Assembly (NCBI GenBank): GCA_964030475.1
Contig: CAXIPT010000008.1
Span: forward strand, 182,148 to 246,147
From: Tethya wilhelma
Lineage: Eukaryota; Porifera; Demospongiae; Tethyida; Tethyidae
Direction: 5' to 3'
DNA: 64,000 nucleotides
In this document: positions 1 to 14,100 of the stretch, piece by piece
Layout of the letters: each line of letters begins with the position of its first letter
How positions within the stretch are numbered: position 1 is the first letter of the stretch
Notes under the pieces: model-generated
Told to the model about the DNA's origin: nothing
What the model saw: the letters and a program-made list of their open reading frames with translations, nothing else
Database searches by the model: none
Position numbers and translations under genes: made by a program

Positions 1-2
1 CA

Positions 3-683
3 TTCCAAGAAGAATCCACGCCAATCACAGTTGGAACTGGAATCAGAATTATTGATCCGGACACATTCCCGCTATTACGTGCCACTGTAAACCTATATTT
101 GGGATCCGGTACAACACAGCCACCATCTACAGACTTCATTCAACTGGACAGAGCTTTTAGTGAAAGCCAGGGACTGAATCAGTCTGCTTCTACTAGGACC
201 ATCATTATCACTGGTAGTGCATCCTTGAGCACTTACCAAGCTATTTTGTCTCGTTTGGAGTTTGGTAGCACAGCTAGTGAGCCAATCAGTGCAACTAGAC
301 AGATACGAGTCCAAGTTTTTGATGACGACTTTAGCAGCAATGAAGGCATCATCTCGGTTGGAGTGCAACTCGTAAATGACAATCCTCCTGAGTTGGACTT
401 AAGTGCCAGTCAAGATGGCCTCGATTTTCAGACCACATTTGTAGAAGAAGGTTCCTCCATCTTCATAACTGCCCAAGATGTCAGCCTCTTTGATCTCGAT
501 GGTGATGAAATTGTCTCAGTTTCTGTAAATCTCACAAACAGCTTTGATGGCTCGCTCGAGCTAATCACTGCTCTTCAGTTCGGTCAGGTTAACGTAGACA
601 CCACTGACTATGGCATTGAGTTGACAGGCCCGGCTACTTCTGAGGAGTTTGAACTTGTGCTGATGACGGCCACCTATGAAAAT
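3..683 (+). pseudogene. Duplicate fragment of the giant cadherin coding sequence
   Basis: Positions 1-683 are base-for-base the same as 5166-5848, and the reading frame (open from position 3) encodes the same cadherin-like repeats. The copy stops at the N at 684, and the sequence after the N is unrelated and non-coding. An exact copy ending at a gap is most simply a contig end that the assembler failed to merge, not a second gene. It is therefore best treated as a redundant piece of the cadherin exon that starts near 2837. Confidence 0.8.
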
Positions 684-684
684 N

Positions 685-2140
685 AATAATAAATACAGTC
701 ATAATACTTGTAGCAAAATTTTAAGCAGTATAAGAATAGGCGGTGCTGTTCAAAGTAATAAAACAAGCAATTTTGTCTCATGCTCTTACTGCTGAGCCAC
801 TAGAACTCACTGGCATTGGAGCAAACTTCACTTTTTGATTCCAAAACTGTGCACAGATACCATGTCAGACATTAGTCTTAGTTTGCAAGCCAGTACTGCC
901 CATTCCTACACTGATTGTTTTTATGAAATCTAGAATATAGCCTCTTAGAGATTTAATTTCTTGCTCATGCTTATACATGCACTTACAAAATTAATACATT
1001 TAGAGACATACTCGCCATTGATTTAATAGCTTTATACTGAACAAATTTTGTTAGTTTTGCATGTAGAGAGTCTGCAGTTCTTACAAAACTCAAACACTTT
1101 CCTGCTAACAAAATTTTGATAGATTTTTGTCTTAATTAGGCAAGCGTAAGCGAGCCCCATATATACGTAACATGATATACATGGCATTCGACAAAATGTT
1201 TTGTACAACGTATGGCGTCACATACTGTAGTTGTAGCTCACTCAAGCTCCCGAACTCGAGTACATTCGGAGCTCGTATTCACAGGGCAGTGCAGTTTACT
1301 TGACTCTGAACTAAATTCAGAGAGACCAGAGATCTAGACAAAAAGGTTAGAAAGACAAAGATAGAGAAGAAACACCACAGTGTGGTAAGCAATGAATTAT
1401 TAACTTGGGTAATAGAATACTCATGCATGCATGCTCATAGCTAGATAGATGAATGGCAATGAACACTAGGCAGAGAGAAAGGAGAGCAGCACAGGTAGAA
1501 TCAATGGGGCAAATCAGACAAGAAAGGAATGCTCAACAGCAGAGTGAAAAAAAGGCAAAGAGAGAGAAAGATTGGCAAGAGACTAGCACAATCACCAGCT
1601 AACCACACAGCATGTAGCCTGACTTGCAGCATCATTTGAAACAGTACACGTTATAATATGCAACCCACTAAACAATAATTGATGATAAATCTGTCCTTTT
1701 TATTTGAAATGAACAAGGACAAATACCATCTCATCATCAACTGTCATGCATGCAATCAGAAACAAATGATCAATCTGAATATTCACCCAATCTTGTATAC
1801 AACCACTGTAACAGACAAAATAAATGACATCACACATGTCACATTTGTACCTCAGTACAGTGCAGCTGATGCAAATACAATACATACTTATAGTATGGAA
1901 AACGCGTGCACAAACACGTGCTCATGCTCGCCCCCAAATGTCGTAGGCATTTGCTAGTAATTATGCGTATAGTATAGAACACAAAATCATCTACTTGTAT
2001 ACTTGGCAAGTTATAAGTTGTAAATTAACAGGGAAACTTGGCAATGTGTAAACTTATCATGTAATTAAAATCGTTTCACTCCTATCACATTCATACAAAA
2101 TGCATGCACTCAATAGATGTAAAACTATAGCAATGTCAGT
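685..2140. other. Non-coding stretch, no gene seen
   Basis: AT-rich sequence with short ORFs only and no splice-consistent coding pattern. No tRNA, rRNA or long repeat was recognised. It lies between the gap at 684 and the Thr-rich minus-strand ORF. Confidence 0.5.
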
Positions 2141-2144
2141 GTAT

Positions 2145-2858
2145 TTATACAATTATAGTATACAGTGGATCAGAGGTTGTAGTCTTATCGGTTGTAGTCT
2201 CATAAGTTGTCTCATCGGTTGTAGTCTTATCGGTTGTAGTCTCATAAGTTGTAGTCTCATAAGTTGTAGTCACATCGGTTGTAGTCTCATAAGTTGTAGT
2301 TTCATCGGTTGTAGTCTCATAAGTTGTTTTTTTTTGTTTGTTTTTTTTGTTTTTTTTTCGTTTTCTTTTTGGAGTCTCATAAGTTGTAGTCTCATCAGTT
2401 GTAGTCTCATAAGTTGTAGTCTCATCGGTTGTAGGCGCATCGGTTGTAGTCTCAGAAGTTGTAGGCACTTGAATGCAGTCTGGGGTTGTTGCAGTAGTGG
2501 AAGCTGTAGTAACAGTTTCTGTGCTGTGTAGTGTTAGCAGTTGGTCTAAGTAATTTTGTATATTGACAATGTGTCTTGTGAGTAGCTGTACTTCACTCCT
2601 TACAACTAATTCCACCTCTTCTCTAATGACAGCTCTCACCTCATCTTTCATATCACTGTTGAGAATTGTAGCATTTTTTATTAGTTCTTGTGTTGCTACA
2701 ATTTGTGAGAGAGTTAGCTCATTTCCAGTAGCAACACTGAAATTGAGCAAATTCACAACTTGACGGATGTTTGTGGCTTCATTTTTAGTTGTGTTCTTGA
2801 TAGCAACTATTGTGTCCATAATGGCTTGACTCTTCACTTGATTTCGAAACCCAGACAA
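2145..2858 (-). CDS. Possible exon of a Thr-rich (mucin-like) protein, unrecognised
   Basis: An open frame of about 237 codons on the minus strand. Its first 110 residues are ordinary mixed sequence (hydrophobic/charged, with several N-glycosylation sequons). The remainder is an imperfect 10-residue repeat of the type TTTYETTTDE, encoded by a 30-bp DNA repeat and interrupted by a Lys/Arg-rich stretch read from a poly-T tract at about 2325-2362. Thr-rich stalks of this kind are typical of O-glycosylated cell-surface or secreted proteins. The upstream part faintly recalls the helical region before GAIN domains of adhesion GPCRs, but I cannot support that. It abuts the cadherin exon head-to-head within a few bases, which is odd for two real genes and suggests an assembly join near 2820-2840. 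It could also be non-coding repeat that happens to stay open. Confidence 0.35.
   Translation of the reverse strand: MSGFRNQVKSQAIMDTIVAIKNTTKNEATNIRQVVNLLNFSVATGNELTLSQIVATQELIKNATILNSDMKDEVRAVIREEVELVVRSEVQLLTRHIVNIQNYLDQLLTLHSTETVTTASTTATTPDCIQVPTTSETTTDAPTTDETTTYETTTDETTTYETPKRKRKKNKKNKQKKTTYETTTDETTTYETTTDVTTTYETTTYETTTDKTTTDETTYETTTDKTTTSDPLYTIIV
2164..2465. repeat. Degenerate 30-bp tandem repeat (minisatellite)
   Basis: Repeated 15- and 30-bp units of the form GGTTGTAGTCTCAT alternate with AAGTTGTAGTCTCAT on the plus strand, interrupted by a T-rich run at about 2325-2362. On the minus strand the units read as Thr-Tyr-Glu / Thr-Asp-Glu repeats, so the array may be coding. Confidence 0.8.
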
Positions 2859-5146
2859 CGTACTTCATGACACTCACAGCTGTTGATGGAGGCACTCCTC
2901 CTCTAACCAGTTCAGCTTCTTTAGAAGTAAACGTCCTTGATGTTGACGACCAAGACGTCAGGTTCACACCAAGCACCTACTCAGCTGGTGTCTTTGAGAA
3001 CAGTCCAATTGGCACTCCGGTCCTGACTGTCGTGGCTCAAGACCCAGATAGTGGCAACCCAATCACTTACTCATTGGATCAAGATCGAGATCAAGAGAGT
3101 TCCTTCAATCGTCTACCTTTCTCTATCGATAGCCAGAGTGGTATAATTTCAGTGGCTGGTCTGCTCGATAGGGAGTTCATTGATGTGTATACCTTCTTTG
3201 TCTTTGCTAGTAATACACCTGGAGTCAGTGCCATGGCAACAGTCACAGTTATGATAATGGATACTAATGACAATATTCCTTCATTTCCCGATGCTCCATT
3301 CCAGTTCCAAGTGTTGGAATCGGATATAGTTTCTACTGTGTTAGGTCAACTTACAGCTGTTGATGGAGACTTGGAAGCAGCTGGGACTATTGTAGCTTAC
3401 AATCTGGTCGGTGATGAGTCAGCAGATTTCACAATTGCTTCACCAAGTGGCCTGCTTTCAGTGGCAAACACTTTGGACTATGAAAGCACTCAGGTCTACA
3501 GTTTCAATGTGACTGCAGTGGATGGTGGGTCTCCTTCACTGACAGGTACTGCGGAGGTGGTGGTGGAGGTGTTAGATGTGAACGATAATCCACCCATTTT
3601 TGATCAAGACGTCTTCAACAGATTTGTATCTGAGAATGCAACCATCGGTACCGTCTTCTTCACAGCCATGGCTGTTGATATTGACTCAGGAATAAATGCC
3701 CAGTTCAATTACTCTCTCAGTCCCCTACAATCTGAATTTGCAATCAACCCCCAAACTGGTGATGTTATCGTTGCATCCACACTTGCCCTACAGACCTACT
3801 CCATCACCATTGTGGCAACAGATTCTGGGATCCCCTCACTCAGCTCTAATACAACTCTTATCATTACTGTCACAGATACTAATGAAGCACCCACCTTTTC
3901 ACAGGCAGTTTACTCCATAGATGTTCCAGAGAATCACGAGGTGGGGTCACCAGTCACATTTGTTGTATCGGCAACTGATCGGGACCAAGGGAGCAATGCT
4001 ATCATCCAGTACTTCATCCAACCTCAAGATGTCTTTGGGATTAACGGCACTGGAGTTGTTAGTCTCTTACAACCGTTGGATTTTGAAGTTCAACAGTCGT
4101 ATGTCCTAACTTTGTTGGCTGTTGATGCTGGAAGTCCACCCCTGACAGCCTTCAGCACACTCATGGTGACTGTGGTAGATGTCAATGATAATGCTCCAAT
4201 GTTTTCCGAGAGCATGTACACCACTTTAATTTCAGAGGACAGTGATGTTGGTACAACTTTTCTTCTCACTTTCGCCATGGATGCAGACAGTCTCTCCAAT
4301 GCAGCTGTCACCTACTCCCTCATAGAGGAAGACAATGAAGGCTTGTTTGCTATTGATTCTCTCTTGGGTACCATCTTCACTCTGCGAGCATTGGACTATG
4401 AGCTTGTTCAGCAAGTAAATCTTGTTGTTCAGGCTCGAGATGGCGGCCAACCAATCCAATCGACATCAGTCCCTGTAACAGTCTTGATTCTTGATGTCAA
4501 TGACAATCATCCAGTCTTTACTCAGAGCCTGTATCAAGCAGCTGTTCGTGAGGACTCCAGCATTGGTAGCACTGTTGTGACGGTGCAGGCCAATGATTCT
4601 GACACAGGTTCCAATGCAGCTGTGTCTTACATGCTCACAAATGGTACCCAGCTGCCGTTTGATGTTGTACCTGAAACAGGTGAAGTCTACATTGTGTTGC
4701 CTGGGCTGGATCGGGAAATGGTTGACCTGTACAGCTTTGATGTGGAAGCTTTTAACCCTTTCTTCCCCGATTTTATCACAACTACTACTGTTCGGGTTAC
4801 TGTACTTGATGCAAATGACAACCAGCCTGTTTTTGATACTAATTCCCTAGCCTTCTCCATTTCAGAAGCATCTTCTATTGATACCATTATTGGCCGTGTT
4901 ACTGCTTTGGATGATGATATAGGCTCAAATGCTGTTGTTGTGTATGTAATAGAACCAGCCTCAGAGTTGGTGTCAATAGACAATGAAACTGGTGTATTGT
5001 CTGTAGAAGGTGAGCTTGATTTTGAGAGGGAGAGAGTTATTGAAGTGACTGTGGTTGCTAGGGATTCAGGAACTCCCCAGCAGTCGGTAAATGCAACAGT
5101 AAGAGTTATGCTAGAAGATGTTAATGATGTGGCTCCAACTATTTCC
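2837..5146 (+). other. EC cadherin repeats, block A (about 8)
   Basis: The first repeat is partial and starts at a typical LDFETQ...AVDGG end. Seven full repeats follow, each about 105 residues and each ending in a linker such as VLDVNDNPPIF or VVDVNDNAPMF. Acidic calcium-ligand motifs (DxD, LDRE/LDFE, DxNDN) are largely kept, so rigid calcium-bound EC rods are expected. One repeat ends in TDTNEAPTF and another in EDVNDVAPTI, both slightly degenerate linkers. Confidence 0.9.
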
Positions 5147-8100
5147 ATCTCTCCTTCCCAATTTACATTCCAAGAAGAATCCACGCCAATCACAGTTGGA
5201 ACTGGAATCAGAATTATTGATCCGGACACATTCCCGCTATTACGTGCCACTGTAAACCTATATTTGGGATCCGGTACAACACAGCCACCATCTACAGACT
5301 TCATTCAACTGGACAGAGCTTTTAGTGAAAGCCAGGGACTGAATCAGTCTGCTTCTACTAGGACCATCATTATCACTGGTAGTGCATCCTTGAGCACTTA
5401 CCAAGCTATTTTGTCTCGTTTGGAGTTTGGTAGCACAGCTAGTGAGCCAATCAGTGCAACTAGACAGATACGAGTCCAAGTTTTTGATGACGACTTTAGC
5501 AGCAATGAAGGCATCATCTCGGTTGGAGTGCAACTCGTAAATGACAATCCTCCTGAGTTGGACTTAAGTGCCAGTCAAGATGGCCTCGATTTTCAGACCA
5601 CATTTGTAGAAGAAGGTTCCTCCATCTTCATAACTGCCCAAGATGTCAGCCTCTTTGATCTCGATGGTGATGAAATTGTCTCAGTTTCTGTAAATCTCAC
5701 AAACAGCTTTGATGGCTCGCTCGAGCTAATCACTGCTCTTCAGTTCGGTCAGGTTAACGTAGACACCACTGACTATGGCATTGAGTTGACAGGCCCGGCT
5801 ACTTCTGAGGAGTTTGAACTTGTGCTGATGACGGCCACCTATGAAAATCTTGCCGATGAGCCAAGCGAGAGTCAGATTCCTCGTAGGATTGAGTTTGTCG
5901 TCAGTGATGGAGCATTTCTTAGTCAACCGGTAGTAACTTCTGTGATGATTCAGTTGGTGAATGATGCCCCTCTTGTAGCTCTTGGAGAAGCTACTCTTGA
6001 TGTGTTACTCACCTATGCCGAGACTGCTCCATCTCTCTCCATACCTGCATCTGTTTCTGACTCAGATTCAGAAATCCTGTCCTTTGTGAATGTAACGATT
6101 GTTAACTTTCAGCCAGGTGTCGATCAACTCCTCACTAGCAGCCAGAATACAAATATCACAGTTGAGTTTCTATCAGGTACCCTGCTTCTGCGTGGACCAG
6201 CAAGTATTGAAGATTTCAACACCATTCTTCAAAACGTCACCTACATAAATTCCTTTGTCACAAACCTTCAGAGCAACCAGCTCCTTGGCGGAAGAAGGAT
6301 TGAATTCTCCGTCAATGATGGTTCACGTACCAGCCAAATTGCAACAGCTTTCGTAAGCTTCACAGCTGTGAACGATCCACCAATAGTGGATTTGAATGGT
6401 CCCGGTCCTGGTAGAGATTATACTGCAACTTTCAATGAAGGGGATGGTGCTGTCCCAATTGTGTCATCTCAACTTACAGTCATGGATGTAGACTCTCTGT
6501 TGCTGCAATCGGTGAGGCTAATGCTTGGAAATGTCCTCGACCAGTTTAGCGAGATACTCTTCACATCTATCTCTCGAGAAAACATATCATCCTCTTTCAC
6601 TGTCTCTACTGGCGTACTCTTGCTAACTGGACCAGCTTCAGTTGGTGACTTTCAGGTAGTCCTTCGATCTATTGTCTACCAGAACACTGCTCCTGAACCT
6701 ACCCAAGGAACACGTGTAGTTTCCATCACTGTTAATGATGGAGAGGTTGAAAGTGCTCCAGCAACTTCAAACATTGTCGTATCGAATCTCAATGACCCTC
6801 CTGAACTTGTCCTTGTGCCAAGAGATCAGCCATTTATAGAAGGAGCCGGGAGTGTACTGCTGTTTGCTACTGATGGAGTGACTCTATCCGATTCTGACAG
6901 TCAGACACTCAGTACCTTGGAAGTCATTGTGGAAAATGCCTTAGATGGTTCTCTGGAGACAATCTCTACAACTGCCTTTTTGGGTGGTCTCCAAGTGAGT
7001 ACCCTACCAAGTGGACAGAGTGTGAGGTATTTGTTCTCCTTCACTTCAGCATCAATGGGGACCATAAGCAATTTTGTATCACTGATTGAGGGGCTCTCGT
7101 ACAATAATTTAGCCTCTGAACCCCAGCGAGAAACCAGGAACCTCAGTATTACAATTTCAGACGGCCTGGATGAGAGTATAACTAGGAGACTGGGTCTTAG
7201 CATTCAGCTTGTGAATGACAATCCACCGTTGTTTGACGAAGCCTCTCCCATAGTAGCTGTCTCTGAAGACACAGTTGTTGGGGAGGTGGTCTTCAATTCT
7301 TCAGCCAGTGATCTAGATGGTGACTCTGTACTCACATTCACATTGATAGGAGGGTCTTTGAACTTCAATGTATCTTCTGAATCTGGCTCAATCTCTCTAG
7401 CAAGTAGTCTTGATCGAGAAACACAGTCCAACCATTCACTCACAATTCAGGTATCTGATGGAGCCAACACTGCTCAGCAAGTCCTCACAGTAGTTGTACA
7501 AGATACCAACGATAATGCACCAATGTTTAGTGCAACTCTGTACCCAGCTACCATCACTGAGAGTGCAGAGATTGGTAGTGATGTTGCCCAAGTAGTGGCC
7601 ACTGATCAGGATGTTGGTAGCAATGCCGAATTGAGATATGCAATCACAGGAGGAAACCAGGAGAGGGTGTTCTCTATCAATGAGGATAACGGGACAATTG
7701 TTACTTCAGGACGACTGGACTATGAGAGGACTATGACATACAGCCTCATTGTGACAGCTCAAGATGCAGGCACTCCCAGATTGACAGGGACTACGTTTAT
7801 TTTGGTCACAGTAGCTGATGTCAACGATAACCCACCAACGTTTTCTCCCGACACTGCTACCGTACAATGGAATGAGAACACACCATTGCAGACCCTGCTC
7901 TACACTGCTAGTGCCTCTGATCCTGACAGTACACAACTGAGCTACAGTTTTGCTAATGAAACTCTAACACAATTCAGCATCAATTCTACCACAGGAGAGA
8001 TATTTCTCGAAAATGAACTTGACTATGAACAAGAAACTAGTTACCTTCTTGTAGTAGAAGCCACTGACGGTTTATCTGTAGGTTCCCTAGAACTTGCTAT

Positions 8101-11100
8101 AGAGGTGTTGGACATTGATGACAATCCACCTGTATTTGTCCAAGATTCCTATACAGTGAGTTTGTTTGAGAATGCCAGCATTGGAGTCAATGTGTTGGAA
8201 GGAGAGTTGCCATTGCAAGTCATTGATTTAGATGTAGGCTCGAATGCTGTTGTTCAGTTCACAATTGAAGCCGGTGATCCTCAAGGTCGGTTCAGCGTGA
8301 ATCTCATAAGCTCTGACACAGCTCGGCTTATCTTAGCCGGAGCACTAGACAGAGAGATAGTAGATGAGTATGTTCTCACCATACTAGCTAGACACCCCTC
8401 AAACCCACTTCAGAATGACACTGCTTATGTAACAGTTGTTGTGGAAGACGTCAACGACTCTCCCCCTGTGTTTGACTCCAGTGTCTACAGGTTCTCTATA
8501 CCAGAGGACTCCATTACCAATACCCTCGTGGGGCCTGTGACAGTCACTGATGCAGATATTGGTCCTAACAACGTGAGCATTTACAGTATCCTGTCAGGAG
8601 ACACCAGCAACAATTTTGCTATCACTAATACGGGAGATATTCTTGTCACAGCTCAGAGCCTTGATAGAGAAGACATCAGTCAATACACCTTGCAAGTTAT
8701 GGCAACAAATGTAGAAGCTCCAATGCCAAGTGCCATTGCTACAGTCATCATTAGCATATCTGACGTGAACGACAATGCTCCAGAATTCTTACAATCTTTC
8801 TTCTCACTCTCCTTACCTGAAAATACTCCTCTAGGCCAGCTGGTTACTTTGCAAGCCACAGATGATGATGCACTCTCTAATGGTGAGATACTCTATTCTG
8901 TGCATCCTGATAATGCCACGCTCTTTGTTGTGGAGTCTGTCACTGGTGTGCTGAGTACAAGAAGAGCGTTCAACTTTGAAAATGATCCGTTGGAGTACCT
9001 AGTTCTTGTCTTTGCAACTGATGGTGGTTCTCCAGCACTCTCTTCAGAGGCACAAGTTACCATAGCGCTGATAGATGTGGATGAATTTGCACCTGAGTTT
9101 GAAGCTGAGACTTATTCTTTTGAAATTGCTGAGAATTTTACAACTTCCATGTTTGTAGGAAGTGTAACAGCTTCCGATATGGATGGAGGTGTAACTGGAC
9201 TTGTTGAATATCGGTTCTTCAATGTATCTGGATTCTTGCCGTTCAATCTTGATAACCAAACGGGAGATATTTTCACCTCGGCTCCACTAGATAGAGAGAA
9301 TATTGAATCCTATCAATTTTCTATCGAAGCTTTCAATCCATTTGGAACAGCTGGCCTATCATCGACAGCTGTCGTGTCCATTCTCATACTGGATGTCAAT
9401 GACAATGCTCCAGTATTCACTGAACAGGAATACACAGCAGCCATCACCACCAGCGTAGCTGCAATGATGTCGATTTTAACAGTTTCTGCAAGTGATGCTG
9501 ATGATGGTTTGAACGGGCAGGTAGGATACTCCTTGCTCGATCCCAGTGGCTTCTTCACCATTTCTGAGACAACAGGCACCATTTCTTCAGCCTCCCAGCT
9601 CCAGTCTACTGGCACGTACAACATGGTTGTCACTGCCAGCGATCTTGGATCTCCATCTCTCTCCAGCACTGCAGCTGTCCTTGTCAATGTAGTCCAGCCT
9701 CTACAGATTGACTATCAACAAGAAGGGGCTGGTTTTATCCTGGAACAGACTTCGGCTAGCATGCAAGATTTCGGCTTCTTTGTCAATACTCCACCAGGAG
9801 GTTCTGGTACGATAGCTGCATCTCTGTCAGATGCGTCAGTTCGATCAATGTATTCTAGTGAGCTCTCTGAAGCTACACAAATGAGAGGTGTGGTCCTTAA
9901 TGAAGAGGTGTGGCATGACCAGAGGCAGGTGCAAGTGGTGATCCAAGTGTCTGATGATATTGGAGATGTGCACTGTATGGAAGCAACTGTTGCTGTCAGG
10001 CTTGTGCCTGATTCAACCCTTAGAGCACTCAGGAATACTGTACCACTGGTAAGTCTTAATACTATTACTTACAAATGATACCTTAGCTACAGTGAAGAGT
10101 ACACCTTTTATTTCACTCAACTATTACTATAGCTAATGTTAATGATTTTTCACTTTGTTTCGTAGGATCTTTGTACCACATCTTCTGACAATGGAATATG
10201 TGTTGTTACAATCCCTGTACCGTTCGAATGGTTCTCGCACAACCAACCTTCGGCAGAGATTAGTGTCGAGGCAAGATTTCAAGATTCCTTCAGTCTACCT
10301 CTCCCTATCAGCACCGTCGCAGTGAGAGCACAACCTCTACTGAATCTCAGGAACGGTGTGGCTATAGTGACACCTGGAAGACCTGTGCGTGTCTCAGAGC
10401 TCTTTGAGGTACCCATCTATGCTCACGCCACTTACTCAATAGCAGCTCTTGGTATCACTTGTGAGGTAAGCCAACAGTTGGCCATTGAAGGTGTGAATGT
10501 TGATCAGAGCATGTGGATATCTGAAATACGTCCACTAAACTACCAACAAGGTACGCCAGAAATTGGTATTGCTGCTGTCTTGCGTAGTCCTGAATCTGTT
10601 GATGAAGGATTGATAAATCAGCCACAGTTGGTTTTTACTCTCCAAGTTAGAGTCCTTCGCTCTGCACTTGAAGGCAGTAGAGCCAATGTCAGTTGTACCA
10701 CTGCGTATCTTAGCAACATCTACAATGAAAGGATCCAGCCACGAGGTTTAGCTACTCCAGTTGCTTCACTCGCAATAGACTCAAATCCTGACAATGATCA
10801 AACCATAGGTGATGTACAAATAGCACAGACAGTACCTAGAGGACTCTTCTCATTTGCCAACCAGGCACAAATCGTGAACATGGCTGTTTTTAATGATGTC
10901 CCCATTGAAGTTTGGCTAACGCATCTAGTAGCTATGTCCTCTGGTGCACTAGTCACTGTCACTTCAGTAGCTTGCCAGACATCTTCGTCGTCCTTCTACA
11001 TCAGTCATACTTGCGATCGTATCTTTGTGAATGGCTCTGAGTCAGAGGGAGCTGATAGTGATCTCGTGATCGCACAATACCAAGATTTTGTGACCACCAT

Positions 11101-14100
11101 TCCAGTGCGTGTGTGGTTCCCTACTTCTGAAACAATGATTGAAAGTGCTCCTTCTACTCTTTATGCGATTCAAGACTGGGTTGTACCAAATGGTTCTGGC
11201 CAATGTGTGCAGCAATTCCAACAAGCCAAATTGAGTGCTTTTGCTACTTTTGCCTACAGTTCTTCCTCACCGGTATTCACAGTGTCTATCCTTCCACATA
11301 TTGTACACTTCCTTGCTCCATCAAACCCGGATGTAGTTGCCATCTCTGGAGACGGGACAGTGTTTGGATCGATGCCAGGAAGTAGCTTAATCTCTGCACC
11401 AAGCAGTCTGATTTCCCCGGTGAATGTAACCATTCTTGAAAATCCAGTTCAAGTGACTTCTCTCGATTTGACGCTCTTTAGTGGCCTTGCTCTCAATGTG
11501 CCAACATCTCCTTACCCCCGCTTCTCCACTCAAGTGGCGTCAGTTAGTGTTGAACGTTCCTTCACATCCATTGCTACTCAAGTATTCTCTGCTGTACTGG
11601 CTGTCACTTCTGATGGTGGTGTATTCCCAGTCCGACCAGAATTTGGTTTGATATTGCGATCCCTAGACAGTACTGTCATTGAAGTTGATAATGGAACTGT
11701 TTCTCTTGTTGGTAGGGGTTCTGGTGAACTGGTCGAGGTTAGCTGGGTCTCGCCGTGTACTAGTGACGTGTTGGCCACCAGTACTGGATACATTGATGTG
11801 CTCATTCCTGATCCATCTTCACTCAGTGTGGACTTGTCGTCTTCACGGATCACTTACGCCGGTGATACTGCAAGCTCAAGTGGTGTGCCACTATCTGCAA
11901 GATTCTCCATCACCATTAGCTTCCCAGATGGTCTAACCAGAGATGTCACATCTGACGAAACAACAAGTTACACCATCTTACAGGGAGATAGCCTCATCTC
12001 ACTCTCAGTGTTGCAGTCCCAAGCTGTCGTTGCTCCTGTTGATGTGACAGAAAGAGCTGTAGGAAATGTTGTGATAATGGTTGCTTTCGATAATTTGCTC
12101 TTTGCTAACATCTCCTTGTCTGTCGTGAAGTACCAAGGTGTACGAATGTTCTCCACACCACTTCCAGCCTATCCAGGATCTGAATTCGTTTCGAAGACTA
12201 CACTGTTTTCATTTCAGAATTCCAACCAGTTTCAAAGAGTTGCACTCGAGCTTGATGCTGTCTTGACTGATGGCTCAACCATCTCTGTCACTCAGTCTCT
12301 GTTTACACTCTTCCAGTCCTTGTCTCCAGGGTTGATACTAAATGGAAACACAGTCCAGGCCTTCTCTGTGGGAGATCATCAAGTTCGAGGTCAGTTTGGA
12401 CCTGATTCTACCACGCTTACTATTACTGCCTCAAATGATCCAGTTTCAATCACCTCTTTTGTAAATATTTCGCTTGAAAATGTTGACGACACTTTGAGCG
12501 GTGTAGCTGGTCTCCAATCTGTTCCAATTGTCATTGATGCTGAGTTTAACGACAGCACCATCTATCCGAGACTTGCTCCTGATGCAGTTGGTCTCATTCC
12601 CAGTCTATTAGTGCTCTCAAGTGATGGGCAAGACACAGTATCAATCGATCCATCCACAGCTAGTGTCACTCTACGGGCCAATAATCATTTGTTGGTGACC
12701 ATCACTGCTGCGAGTAGATCTGATCGACAAATCACTAGTGAAGTTACTTTTGCCTGTAATTTGCAACCAGCAATAGGTGACATTGACATTGGCTTTGATT
12801 CTGGAGTTCCGATTCCATCAGCTCAAGTTGGAGACCGATTCTCAGTACCTCTATATGTAAACGCGGGAACACAGTTGCTATCATCTATTGAAATGGACAT
12901 TTTGTACAATTCTGATATCCTTAGCTATTCTTCTTTTATTCGTGGTCCATCTTTGCCTGAAAACATACTGAGTATCACTTCACCTAGACCAGGGGTCTTG
13001 GTACTTACTGGAAGTGGGCTGACTGGTATGTCTGGCTTAATTCAACTTGCTTCTCTTGAATTTAGCTCTACTGCCACCGGAGTTGCTTCAATCAGTGGCC
13101 GTATCCTCCAGATACTGGATACGAATGGAACTCCAATTGGAAATGGCTTGGTGAGAGATTTTGTAGCTGGTGATGTGAGTGTTGAAATCACATCTAGTAG
13201 TAGCAGAAGAAGAAGAGAGGCTGATCCCCAGCTAGTTAGAGTACGAAGAAATGTCCAATGTCCTTCCACACCACCTTGCAGTACTTGTCCAAGTGCTAGA
13301 GAGATTGGAGATGTAAATGGTGACTGCATTTTTGATGTTAGTGATCCCTTCTTCTTGCTTCAGTATCACACTGAAAGTCTCTTTGGTTTTGGCCTAACCT
13401 CAGGTATGACTCTTCTTGCCGATCTCATCGATAGTCAGAGAGAACAGCTAGATGTCGACATGAACACTGTGCTAGACCTTCAAGATGTCTTCTTCTCATT
13501 TCAAGCCAATTCTAACCTCTTGAACTTCATTACCAATGTGAATATCTTGCCCGTTGAACAAAACCCATCTTGTTTGCTTGCCATCAATGCTACTGTGCTA
13601 GGACGTGGCAACGTACCACCAAGTCCACAAAACACTGAAGTATACTTTGATTTAGCTTTGCCTTTCGATCGTACCTTCACAACACAGCAACTCTTTGATG
13701 AATCAGTTGTCGTCTTGGGAACAGCTTCTCCAGCTGTCAGTAAGGGGTCGAGTTTACAAGGTGGTGTGTTACAAGCTGCTCACATTGAGTCAGGTGTGTT
13801 TGGCATTGAGATACTAACAAACTTGACTCTCAATGATATTGGATTGAGCGTGATTCAAATCACATCCTCAAATGGACAAACCACCAATCAAGCTCGAACC
13901 AAAGCCTTCTTTGGCCATCCCAATCCTCCCTATGTTTATTCTAGCCAACTGAATATTGAGGTCCCAGCTTTTGCTGGTTCTACAACTGTCCGTGCTACAA
14001 GTGGTTACAATCCTTTCACTGTGTTCAACAATACACTATCATCTGGTGTGTGTCTTATCCCTCCTGGGCCTCCCATACTGAACCAGTCTCAGTATCTTGT

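Noticed and set aside
2100..2531. Plus-strand ORF of repeated Cys-Ser-Leu-Ile residues
   Set aside because: Pure reading of the 30-bp minisatellite in another frame; ends in low-complexity T runs and has no domain.
4687..5304. Long minus-strand ORFs inside the cadherin exons
   Set aside because: They are antisense shadows of repetitive EC coding DNA; low stop density follows from the codon pattern of the plus-strand gene.
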